From positions 1 through 64,000 of the forward strand of contig CBFIFE010000010.1 in NCBI GenBank assembly GCA_965661765.1: a DNA stretch of 64,000 bases, in the 5' to 3' direction. The stretch is from JBMYZL01 sp965661765 (lineage in GTDB: Bacteria > Bacteroidota > Bacteroidia > Flavobacteriales_D > Sanyastnellaceae). Below the pieces are notes generated by a model, which was not told the origin of the DNA, did no database searches, and saw only the letters and a list, made by a program, of their open reading frames with translations. The position numbers and the translations under genes were made by a program. Positions 33,735-40,832 of this stretch are shown here, one piece after another. The first letter of the stretch is position 1; the number at the start of each line of letters is the position of its first letter.

Positions 33735-34142
33735 TCAGTTTCGTGAAATCTTGTGGATGTCGGCGTTGTCCGCTTCGATGGCATTCTTGACCGATCGAAT
33801 TTTCAGTGCCAAACCCGCCCACTCCCTTTCTCCCCTCGCCATCAAACTCCGAATGGCGTCGTCATCATTGTCCGCTCCGCGAGCCACGCCGACCAAATTC
33901 GTGTAGCCGTGACGTGTCAGCCACCCCACAGCGTCTTGGTCTCCTTCCGCTCCGCGGATCAAGGCCATCAGGTGGGGGAAACCTTCGGTCATCAACCACG
34001 TTCGAGACTTTGCGTCATGGTGCAATGCAAAACAGAAGAGGCCGAGCTCTTCGAATCCGTGCGTCATGAGGTAGGAACGGAATGCCTCATCGCCCGAAAT
34101 GGCCTCGCCCCAAGCGAGCAAAATCTTTGCCGGATATGCCAT
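33735..34142 (-). CDS. Conserved Bacteroidota hypothetical protein
   Basis: A 135-residue soluble protein beginning MAYPAKILLAWGEAISGDEA. It is built of short helical repeats of about 30 residues (AFRSYLMTHGFEELGLFCFA, TWLMTEGFPHLMALIRGAEG, GWLTRHGYTNLVGVARGADN), each with a W/YL...HG core, and ends IRSVKNAIEADNADIHK. The family is well conserved in Bacteroidota but has no assigned role that I know. The start is supported by a TATCTTCG box 4 bases upstream. Confidence 0.8.
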   Translation of the reverse strand: MAYPAKILLAWGEAISGDEAFRSYLMTHGFEELGLFCFALHHDAKSRTWLMTEGFPHLMALIRGAEGDQDAVGWLTRHGYTNLVGVARGADNDDDAIRSLMARGEREWAGLALKIRSVKNAIEADNADIHKISRN

Positions 34143-34146
34143 GCAC

Positions 34147-34154
34147 CGAAGATA
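34147..34154 (-). promoter_or_regulatory. -7 box of the conserved hypothetical gene
   Basis: TATCTTCG on the minus strand, 4 bases before the ATG at 34142, in a 48-base divergent gap. Confidence 0.6.
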
Positions 34155-34175
34155 GGTCACGACGCCCGCGGGCCC

Positions 34176-34183
34176 TACCTTTG
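34176..34183 (+). promoter_or_regulatory. -7 box of the MFS transporter gene
   Basis: TACCTTTG, 7 bases before an in-frame TTG (34191). Its position helps define the non-ATG start of the transporter. Confidence 0.6.
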
Positions 34184-34190
34184 CCGCGAT

Positions 34191-35429
34191 TTGAAGCCCA
34201 CCTCTCCGACCTCTGCAGCAGCTTCTGGCGAATTGTTCAGCCCCCGCTTTTGGCTCCTGAGTTCAAGCACTGTGTTGTTCATGGCCAGCTTTGGCATGGT
34301 GATGCCGGAATTGCCCGCTTATTTGAGGGGTCTCGGCCGACCGGATTTGATCGGTTGGATTGTGGGCTTGTTCACGATTGGGGCATTTGTAAGTCGTTTT
34401 TTCAGCGGTCGAATTGCAGACGCTGCCGGCCGTCGTCCGGTGATGATGTTCGGGACATGGGTGGCAGCTCTGGCGGGCTTGGGGTACATCGCCGTCGGCA
34501 CCATCGCCCCCGAACAGGCCGAACATGTCCATGGGATGCCATTTGCCGTTGTGGCATTCTTGGCCGTTCGCCTGCTCCATGGCCTCAGCACCGGGTTTCG
34601 GCCGACGGGCACAACGGCGTACCTCACGGACATCACCCCGTTGGCGAGAAGGGGAGAGGCCCTTGGGTATTTGGGGGTGGCTGGCAATGCCGGCATGGCC
34701 GCAGGGCCCGCTCTGGGCAGTTGGCTCACCGTTGAGTTTGGCTACAATGCCATGTTCATGGCCTCGTCGGCATTGGGGGTGGCTGCCTTGTTGATGACCA
34801 TGCGGTTGCCCGAAAGCCTGGCCGTTTCTCGAAGAACCCGTTGGTCGGACCTCAATGTTTTCAAGGGAGCGAGTTTGGACTGGTCAGCTTGGCCTTCCGC
34901 CCTCACGTTGTTGCCCGTCGCCTTCGCCTTTGGTACTTTTTTGACCCTGACACCGGATTTTGTCGAATCCCTGGGCTATGTCTACAAAGGCTCGTTCAAC
35001 ACCATTGTGGTCGCAGCGTCCATCGCCATGCGTTTTGTCGCCGGCAAGGCCTCTGACAGGCACGGACGCGTTCCGTTGATGATCATCGGAACGGCCATGC
35101 TCGCCCTCGGCATGTGGACCTTCTCCTTGGCTCAGACCTCTGTGGTGGCCACGTTGGGCGCCATCATTTATGGCATGTCCGTGGGCATCAACATGCCGAC
35201 GATTTTCGCTTGGACGGCGGACCTCGCCAGGGAGGGGAAAGTCGCCCTCGCACTCGGGACGATGCTCATGAGCTTGGAGCTTGGCATCGGGTTTGGGGCC
35301 GTGCTTTCGGGGAACTGGTATGCTGGCGATTTGGGCCAAATCAGTTCCGCTTATGCATTCTGCGGCATCTTCGCCGTGGTGGCCATGATCGGGCTCATCA
35401 TCGGGCAGCGCCGGATGCAACGCGCCTGA
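34191..35429 (+). CDS. MFS transporter (TTG start)
   Basis: A 412-residue, 12-helix major facilitator transporter. The loop between helices 2 and 3 has the MFS signature form RFFSGRIADAAGRRPVMM, and the sixth to seventh helix linker is basic (RRTRWSDL). The first ATG (34281) lies within helix 1 (FWLLSSSTVLFMASFGMVMP), so the true start must be earlier; the TTG at 34191 sits 7 bases after a TACCTTTG box and gives a complete protein. The substrate is unknown; the general shape recalls drug or metabolite exporters. Confidence 0.85.
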   Translation: MKPTSPTSAAASGELFSPRFWLLSSSTVLFMASFGMVMPELPAYLRGLGRPDLIGWIVGLFTIGAFVSRFFSGRIADAAGRRPVMMFGTWVAALAGLGYIAVGTIAPEQAEHVHGMPFAVVAFLAVRLLHGLSTGFRPTGTTAYLTDITPLARRGEALGYLGVAGNAGMAAGPALGSWLTVEFGYNAMFMASSALGVAALLMTMRLPESLAVSRRTRWSDLNVFKGASLDWSAWPSALTLLPVAFAFGTFLTLTPDFVESLGYVYKGSFNTIVVAASIAMRFVAGKASDRHGRVPLMIIGTAMLALGMWTFSLAQTSVVATLGAIIYGMSVGINMPTIFAWTADLAREGKVALALGTMLMSLELGIGFGAVLSGNWYAGDLGQISSAYAFCGIFAVVAMIGLIIGQRRMQRA

Positions 35430-35503
35430 TTTGTGTGCAATTCACCGTTGCTTCGTGAATAAGTTCTGAAGCCACCCCCCTGTGGGCGCCCCCGTCCCAA
35501 CCC

Positions 35504-35511
35504 TATCTTGC
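35504..35511 (+). promoter_or_regulatory. -7 box of the small coiled-coil gene
   Basis: TATCTTGC, 7 bases before the ATG at 35519. Confidence 0.5.
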
Positions 35512-35518
35512 GCACAAC

Positions 35519-35725
35519 ATGGATGAACTGCTGACCCTCCTCGAAACTGCGAAAACGGAACGTGCTGCCACGCTCCGCGAATTTGTGCGTCTGAAAAAGG
35601 AATTGGCACTGACCCAACGCCGGGTCGATGAGTTGCGCGGCGAGAACGCGGAGCTCAAACAAGCCCTCCATGCGGCAGAGCATGAGGTGATGGCGTTGCA
35701 CAGCGGACTGGCGGATTTGGCATGA
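35519..35725 (+). CDS. Small coiled-coil protein
   Basis: A 68-residue, entirely helical, highly charged protein (MDELLTLLETAKTERAATLR... ending GLADLA) with leucines at heptad spacing from about residue 20 to 62, predicting a coiled coil. It has its own -7 box 7 bases upstream and ends at a bidirectional terminator, which supports a real gene. I do not recognise a family. Confidence 0.65.
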   Translation: MDELLTLLETAKTERAATLREFVRLKKELALTQRRVDELRGENAELKQALHAAEHEVMALHSGLADLA

Positions 35726-35776
35726 ATTCACCGTCTGCGGAACGGCCAGGCACAGAACACAGAAACACACGACAGC

Positions 35777-35814
35777 AAAAGGGCGGCCCCCGATCCCGGG
35801 ATAGCCGCCCTTTT
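35777..35814. terminator. Bidirectional intrinsic terminator
   Basis: AAAAGGGCGGC (35777-35787) and GCCGCCCTTTT (35804-35814) form an 11-bp stem with A and T tails on either strand. It lies between the small coiled-coil gene and convergent fabD and can stop both. Confidence 0.85.
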
Positions 35815-35837
35815 CATGTCGGCCCGGTCCAGCTCAA

Positions 35838-36728
35838 CTATGCAGCGCCGATCGCTCCGCTCGATACGGCGAACCGCCGATCCACCTTTTTGAACAGCCC
35901 GGACAAGACCTTGCCAGGCCCGACCTCTACGGCTTCTTCAACGCCCATTTCCATCATTTTGTGCATCGATTGCGTCCATCGAACAGGGGCGGTCAATTGA
36001 GCCATCAGGTTTTCGCGAATCGTGTCTGGGTTTGTCTCGGGTGAGGCCGTGACGTTTTGCACGATCGGACATCGGGGCGATTCGATGGTGGTGTTGGCGA
36101 TGGCAGCGGCCAACCGCTCTCGAGCTGGCTCCATCAATGGCGAATGGAATGCACCCCCCACTGGGAGCATCAACGCCCGGCGCGCTCCAGCTTCTGTCAA
36201 TGCAGCACAGGCAGCTTCGACGGCGGGGACTTCTCCTGAAATCACAAGCTGTCCTGGACAGTTGTAGTTGGCAGCCACGACCACACCGGGGGTTTGGGCG
36301 CAAACCTTTTCGACAACATCATCCTCCAAACCCAGCACAGCGGCCATGGTCGATGGTGTGGCTTCGCACGCCGCTTGCATGGCCAGGGCGCGCTCCGAAA
36401 CCAATTTCAATCCATCTTCAAAGCGCATCGCGCCTGCCGCCACAAGGGCAGAAAACTCGCCCAAACTGTGCCCGGCCACCACATCCGGTACAAACGCGTT
36501 TCCCATCGCTTCTGCCAACAAAACCGAATGCAGAAAAATGGCAGGCTGCGTCACGGCCGTTTGCTTCAGCGCCTCTTCTGTGCCGTGAAACATGGTTTCT
36601 GCGATGTCGAATCCGAGAATGTCCTTGGCCACGGCGAACCGCTCGCGAACGACAGCGGATGCCTCGAAGATGTCCTTGCCCATCCCAAGGAATTGGGCAC
36701 CTTGACCGGGAAATACAAATGCTTTCAT
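35838..36728 (-). CDS. fabD: Malonyl-CoA:ACP transacylase
   Basis: A 296-residue enzyme that loads malonyl groups onto acyl carrier protein for fatty-acid synthesis. It begins MKAFVFPGQGAQFLGMGKDI and has QPAIFLHSVLLAEA, the nucleophile elbow GHSLGEFSALVAAG (Ser), and the catalytic-His block LPVGGAFHSPLM. It stands alone, not in a fab cluster, with a TATTTTCG box 4 bases before its ATG. Confidence 0.96.
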   Translation of the reverse strand: MKAFVFPGQGAQFLGMGKDIFEASAVVRERFAVAKDILGFDIAETMFHGTEEALKQTAVTQPAIFLHSVLLAEAMGNAFVPDVVAGHSLGEFSALVAAGAMRFEDGLKLVSERALAMQAACEATPSTMAAVLGLEDDVVEKVCAQTPGVVVAANYNCPGQLVISGEVPAVEAACAALTEAGARRALMLPVGGAFHSPLMEPARERLAAAIANTTIESPRCPIVQNVTASPETNPDTIRENLMAQLTAPVRWTQSMHKMMEMGVEEAVEVGPGKVLSGLFKKVDRRFAVSSGAIGAA

Positions 36729-36732
36729 GCCG

Positions 36733-36740
36733 CGAAAATA
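36733..36740 (-). promoter_or_regulatory. -7 box of fabD
   Basis: TATTTTCG on the minus strand, 4 bases before the fabD ATG. Confidence 0.6.
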
Positions 36741-36774
36741 GTGCGGCCGTCACAATTCAGGATTCGCACCTCTT

Positions 36775-37791
36775 TCAGAACTGCAAGGAGAACCCCACCG
36801 ACAAAACTTCCTTGAGTTGCAGGCCTGGGCCATTTCTCGCCGGTGTGACCACATTGCCCTCATCATCGAGAACAGCGTCCTCCAACAACAGGTTCACATC
36901 GTCGTCGTAAATCATGGTGGCCGACACTGTGGTGGACAAATAATTGTTCACCTTCAGGGTCAAGGTGTGGTCGGTGAAGACATCGATGTTTTGGGGATTC
37001 ACCAAATAATTCGAGAACAAATCCAATCGCACGGCGTAATCGACATTTTCGACCACCTTGGTGTTCCAACCCACTTTGACGTACCCGCCGAGCTCGTGTC
37101 GGGAGCGTTCGCCAGGTTCCACACCGAAAGCCCCGATCGAGGACAAGGAATCGTCTTGCACGTAAGTCGCCTTGTAAGTCACGGGGGCGATGAACAAGGT
37201 CAGCTTGCGCTCTGCGTTCTTGTAATCCATCCCCGCCGCCATCACTGCGTAGCCGGGGGCCATGAAATTGGAGACCAAATTCCCCCTGTCCGGCAAGCCA
37301 TCGACCATGGCGTAGCCTGGCGCGAGTTGGGAACGGAAACTCGCCATGAACGTCATGAAGCCATTGGCCGTCAATCGGTAGCCCACCTTTGTCGCCAATT
37401 CAACCCGGTCATCGGTCTTGATGAACACGGCGTCATCCGGCCGGTGCAACAACCCGAATGCCGCATGCATCTCCGTGTCCCATCCAAAACGGCGCTTGTC
37501 GTATTCAAACGTTTGATCAAATTTGGTGATCAGCGACAGGTTGCTTTGTCCACCGGCGGCCCAATTGCTCAAGTGCACCTGGGAAAACTGGACATTGAAT
37601 TTGCTGACCCGCACAAAAACAGCCGTGTCCACAATCTCCGCAGGGGGTGCCGCGCCGCGCAGGGCCTTTTCTTCCGCAGCCGTCAGGGTGGGCTGGGGCA
37701 TTTGGCTCGCCAAATCCGGCACCGCCACCACCAGCATCGCCACCACAACCATCGCCAGCCTGACCTGCATCCGCCACTCGCACCCGCTCAT
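36775..37791 (-). CDS. DUF3078 outer-membrane protein
   Basis: A 338-residue exported protein of DUF3078. The signal peptide (about residues 9-30, MQVRLAMVVVAMLVVAVPDL) is followed by the diagnostic VSKFNVQFSQVHLSNWAAGG and then amphipathic beta strands ending in an aromatic FSLQF, as expected for an outer-membrane barrel. The role is unknown. The ATG at 37791 overlaps the methyltransferase stop in an ATGA, so the two genes share a message; an alternative start is 37770. Confidence 0.83.
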   Translation of the reverse strand: MSGCEWRMQVRLAMVVVAMLVVAVPDLASQMPQPTLTAAEEKALRGAAPPAEIVDTAVFVRVSKFNVQFSQVHLSNWAAGGQSNLSLITKFDQTFEYDKRRFGWDTEMHAAFGLLHRPDDAVFIKTDDRVELATKVGYRLTANGFMTFMASFRSQLAPGYAMVDGLPDRGNLVSNFMAPGYAVMAAGMDYKNAERKLTLFIAPVTYKATYVQDDSLSSIGAFGVEPGERSRHELGGYVKVGWNTKVVENVDYAVRLDLFSNYLVNPQNIDVFTDHTLTLKVNNYLSTTVSATMIYDDDVNLLLEDAVLDDEGNVVTPARNGPGLQLKEVLSVGFSLQF

Positions 37792-38420
37792 GCCTCCACT
37801 GGTTTCTGGGCAATCATTCGGACGACCGAAGCGGAACCGCTGTGGAACGGCCCCTCGTCCAGGGTGGTTTCCACGGCTTCGAGCGACAAAATCTTCAGGC
37901 CCGATGTGTCTTCGAAGTCCTTTCGAAGCAACGCGGGGGTGAACAGCATGTCCAATTGTTTGGGGCCGCCGGAGGGGTGGTTGTGGTGGATTTGGTCTGG
38001 ATGAAAGCCCTCCAAAATCAAAAAGCCACCCGGCTGCACCCACGTCGCCGCCCGCTTGTGGAAAGCCGCCCGCAAGTCCGCCGGCATGTGCGCAAAAATG
38101 AGCGCCACCACATCCGCCGGCTGATTCGGCACAAACGCGTGCGCGTCCGCGACCTGACAATCGATGGTCACTCCAGCTTCCGTTGCCCATTGCTGGGCCT
38201 TTCGCACCCCAGCGTCGCTGTAATCGAACGAGGACACATTCCATCCCTCCCCCGCGGCCCACACGGCATTTCGGCCTTCGCCATCGCAAGGCAACAGCAG
38301 ACTCGGTGTTGCATCCCACTGCGGACGAAGTTGGCCAAGGGCCTCGGCCAAAAAGGCATTCGGCGCCTTGCCGTATGCGGCCTCCTCTTCGGTGTACCGC
38401 TGGTTCCAAAACGATTGCAT
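37788..38420 (-). CDS. Class I SAM-dependent methyltransferase (TehB-like)
   Basis: A 210-residue methyltransferase starting MQSFWNQRYTEEEAAYGKAP, with the family SAM loop present as LLLPCDGEGRNAVWAA and later VADAHAFVPNQPADVVALIF and GGFLILEGFHPDQIHHN. It resembles the TehB-like group common in Bacteroidota; the substrate is unknown. The ATG at 38420 is preferred over 38459 because the extra residues are unlike the family. It is translationally coupled to the DUF3078 gene. Confidence 0.85.
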   Translation of the reverse strand: MQSFWNQRYTEEEAAYGKAPNAFLAEALGQLRPQWDATPSLLLPCDGEGRNAVWAAGEGWNVSSFDYSDAGVRKAQQWATEAGVTIDCQVADAHAFVPNQPADVVALIFAHMPADLRAAFHKRAATWVQPGGFLILEGFHPDQIHHNHPSGGPKQLDMLFTPALLRKDFEDTSGLKILSLEAVETTLDEGPFHSGSASVVRMIAQKPVEA

Positions 38421-38489
38421 GCCACAAAATTCGCGTATTTTCCGCGAACGCCCCGTCAACTTTTGCGAAACATCGATTGTTCACTCTTC

Positions 38490-39923
38490 ATGACCATGAC
38501 CGTTCCCACCGCCGCCGATTCTTGTTCGGTCGCTGAGCTCACCGCAGCGTTCGACCGCTTGCAGGCACGACGAACCGCCCAACGCGCGCTGTCGGCCAAG
38601 GCCCGAATCCGGCGGCTCGAAAGCTTGTACAGAGAAGTGTTGAAGCGCAGATCGGACATCCAGGCGGCCATGCATGCGGATTTCCAGAAACCACCGGAGG
38701 AGGTGGACCTGACGGAAATCTATGTGCTCAAGTCGGAACTCAAGGCCATTCGGCGTGGGTTGAGGGGGTGGATGCGGGAGAAAAAGGTGCCGGGGGGATT
38801 GGCCATGGTGGGTTCTGCGTCGTGGATTCGCCCGGAGGCCAAGGGCGTGGCCCTGATCATTGCACCCTGGAACTACCCGCTGCAACTCCTTTTCCGTCCG
38901 CTCATGTCGGCCGTCGCCGCAGGCTGCCCCGCCCTCCTGAAGCCCTCCGAGCTCACCCCGCACGTCTCTGCCATTTGCGCCGAGATTGTCCAGGCCGTCT
39001 TCCCGCCAGAAGAAGTCTTCTGCGTTCAGGGCGGCGTTCAGATCGCCCAGCACCTCCTCGGGCTCCCCTTCGACCACATCTACTTCACCGGCTCGCCCGC
39101 CGTCGGCAAGAAGGTGATGGCCGCCGCCGCCGCGCATCCTTGCAGCGTCACCCTCGAACTCGGCGGGAAATCCCCGGTCATCGTGGACGAGACAGCAGAT
39201 GCGGCTGTTGCCGCTCGCCGCTTGGTGTGGGCCAAACTCCTCAACGCCGGCCAGATCTGCGTCGCCCCTGACTACGTTTTCGTTCACGCCGCCCAGCGCG
39301 ATGCCTTCCTCTCGGCACTTCAATCGGCCATCCCCCGCGAATACGGCGCAGACCCTTCGGCCTCGCCCGATTACCAACGCATCGTCAACCAGCGGCACAC
39401 CGAGCGCATCGGTGGTCTGATCGATGACGCCCTCGCCGGCGGTGCCCGGGCCCTCGTCGGGGGCGAGGTTCGCCCTGACCAGTGCTACGTCGCCCCAACC
39501 GTCCTGCTCGACGTGGCCCCGAGTGCCCAAATTCTCGAGGAGGAAATCTTCGGGCCGGTGCTTCCGGTTTTGGTCTACGACGACATCGAAACCGTCATGC
39601 AAGCCATCGAATCTCGCCCCACACCGCTTGCCCTCTACATCTACAGCAAATCTCGCCGCAACATCTCCGCCATCTCCGCCCGTCTGCAATCCGGCGGCGT
39701 GTCCATCAACAACAGCGTTGTCCACGTGTCCAGCACCAGCCTTCCCTTCGGCGGCCTCGGCAACAGCGGCGTCGGCGTTGGGCATGGGGAGTTTGGCTTC
39801 CGGGAATTCACGCATTTTCGAGGCATGTACCAGCAACTCATTCCGGGGGCGGCGGAGTTGTTGACCCCGCCTTACAATGATTTCAAGCGGCGCATCATTG
39901 CTTTTGTGTTGCGGTGGTTTTGA
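38490..39923 (+). CDS. Aldehyde dehydrogenase (class 3 type)
   Basis: A 477-residue NAD(P)-dependent aldehyde dehydrogenase closest to the ALDH3 group. The Rossmann loop is FTGSPAVGKKVM, the catalytic glutamate lies in LELGGKSPVIVD, the catalytic cysteine in NAGQICVAPDYV, and EEIFGPVLPVLVYD follows. The hydrophobic basic C terminus (RRIIAFVLRWF) resembles the membrane-associated tails of class 3 enzymes and fits oxidation of long-chain aldehydes. The ATG at 38496 is an alternative start. The 7-base repeat array begins 6 bases after its stop. Confidence 0.9.
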   Translation: MTMTVPTAADSCSVAELTAAFDRLQARRTAQRALSAKARIRRLESLYREVLKRRSDIQAAMHADFQKPPEEVDLTEIYVLKSELKAIRRGLRGWMREKKVPGGLAMVGSASWIRPEAKGVALIIAPWNYPLQLLFRPLMSAVAAGCPALLKPSELTPHVSAICAEIVQAVFPPEEVFCVQGGVQIAQHLLGLPFDHIYFTGSPAVGKKVMAAAAAHPCSVTLELGGKSPVIVDETADAAVAARRLVWAKLLNAGQICVAPDYVFVHAAQRDAFLSALQSAIPREYGADPSASPDYQRIVNQRHTERIGGLIDDALAGGARALVGGEVRPDQCYVAPTVLLDVAPSAQILEEEIFGPVLPVLVYDDIETVMQAIESRPTPLALYIYSKSRRNISAISARLQSGGVSINNSVVHVSSTSLPFGGLGNSGVGVGHGEFGFREFTHFRGMYQQLIPGAAELLTPPYNDFKRRIIAFVLRWF

Positions 39924-39929
39924 AAATAG

Positions 39930-40178
39930 GGGGGAGGTTTGAGGTTGGAGGATGGAGGTTGGAGGTTGGAGGTTTGAGGTTGGAGGTTGGAGGATGGAGG
40001 TTTGAGGTTGGAGGTTTGAGGATGGAGGTTTGAGGTTTGAGGATGGAGGTTGGAGGTTGGAGGTTTGAGGATGGAGGTTGGAGGTTTGAGGTTTGAGGTT
40101 TGAGGTTTTGAGTTTAGAGGTTTGAGGTTTTGAGGTTTGAGGTTGGAGGTTTGAGGATGGAGGTTGGAGGTTGGAGGG
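39930..40178. repeat. 7-bp tandem array, left arm (plus orientation)
   Basis: About 35 heptamers of GGAGGTT, TGAGGTT and GGAGGAT, ending GGAGGGGAGAGGGG. Because the unit length is not a multiple of three, the minus strand reads as an open frame with a TSNLKPQ-like repeat, which I regard as an artefact. It fills most of the gap between the aldehyde dehydrogenase stop and the four-helix-bundle gene; 40179-40266 is AT-rich and holds that gene's likely promoter. Confidence 0.92.
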
Positions 40179-40266
40179 GAGAGGGGCGGGTGAGTTGTTG
40201 ACAATTTGTTGGTTAAATACCTGTTTTTAAGTTGTTTGTGATTATTTTTCGTACGATCTTCAATGC

Positions 40267-40647
40267 ATGACGCATAGAAATATCAAGGCATACCAACGGG
40301 CGTTGGTGCTGGTTCAAGACATCCGCAAATCGACGCAGCGAGTCGGGTTGGACCATCCGACTTTGGACCAAATCATCCGATCATCTCTCTCCATCACAGC
40401 AAACATTGCCGAAGGTGCCGGGCGGCAAGGCGCGAAGGAGCGCGCGCATTTTTACAACATCGCAAGGGCTTCCGTTGTGGAGACATATTCGCATTTCGAG
40501 GTCATTGCCCCAGAGCGAAAGGTGGATCCCCAGAAGCTCTCGCGTTGGATGTTGGAGTTGGAGGAGCTTTCGAAAATGTTGTTTGGATTGATGCGGCGAC
40601 AAATGGAGTGTTTGCCAAATCGGAACGCGGACAAACCAATGGGATGA
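40267..40647 (+). CDS. Four-helix bundle protein (23S rRNA intervening-sequence type)
   Basis: A 126-residue protein of the TIGR02436/S23 four-helix bundle family, first seen inside 23S rRNA insertions and related in fold to Avd, the accessory protein of diversity-generating retroelements. The signature SLSITANIAEGAGRQGAKER is intact, after the basic helix NIKAYQRALVLVQDIRKSTQ. No rRNA, reverse transcriptase or template repeat is in the window. Both flanks are arrays of the same 7-base unit in opposite orientation, and the upstream DNA is AT-rich compared with its neighbours, both suggesting an inserted cassette. Confidence 0.9.
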   Translation: MTHRNIKAYQRALVLVQDIRKSTQRVGLDHPTLDQIIRSSLSITANIAEGAGRQGAKERAHFYNIARASVVETYSHFEVIAPERKVDPQKLSRWMLELEELSKMLFGLMRRQMECLPNRNADKPMG

Positions 40648-40742
40648 GACTGGCCTCGCATGTGGGTGCATCAAGGTGAAGGGAGCGAGGGAATGAGGAA
40701 GTTTGGCAAGCCAACCCATCCGGCAACGCGAGCCACCGAACC

Positions 40743-40832
40743 CCCGTTCCCTCCAACCTCCAACCTCCAACCTCTCCCCTCACCCCTCTCCCCTCCAACC
40801 TCTCCCCTCCAACCTCCAACCTCCAACCTCTT
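40743..40832. repeat. 7-bp tandem array, right arm (minus orientation)
   Basis: About twelve units of CCTCCAA and CTCCCCT forms, the reverse complement of the left array, including the shared segment GGAGGGGAGAGGGG on the minus strand. It ends exactly at the stop codon of the GH97 gene. The 95 bases between the four-helix-bundle stop and this array hold nothing I recognise. Confidence 0.9.

Noticed and set aside
39872..40204. Minus-strand open frame with a TSNLKP repeat, looking like a repetitive protein
   Set aside because: It is an automatic result of translating a 7-base tandem repeat; other frames give similar repeats and there is no promoter.
40267..40647. Diversity-generating retroelement accessory gene
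   Set aside because: The fold is related to Avd, but there is no reverse transcriptase or template/variable repeat in the window.
39930..40832. CRISPR array
   Set aside because: Units are 7 bases and directly adjacent, with no spacers and no cas genes.
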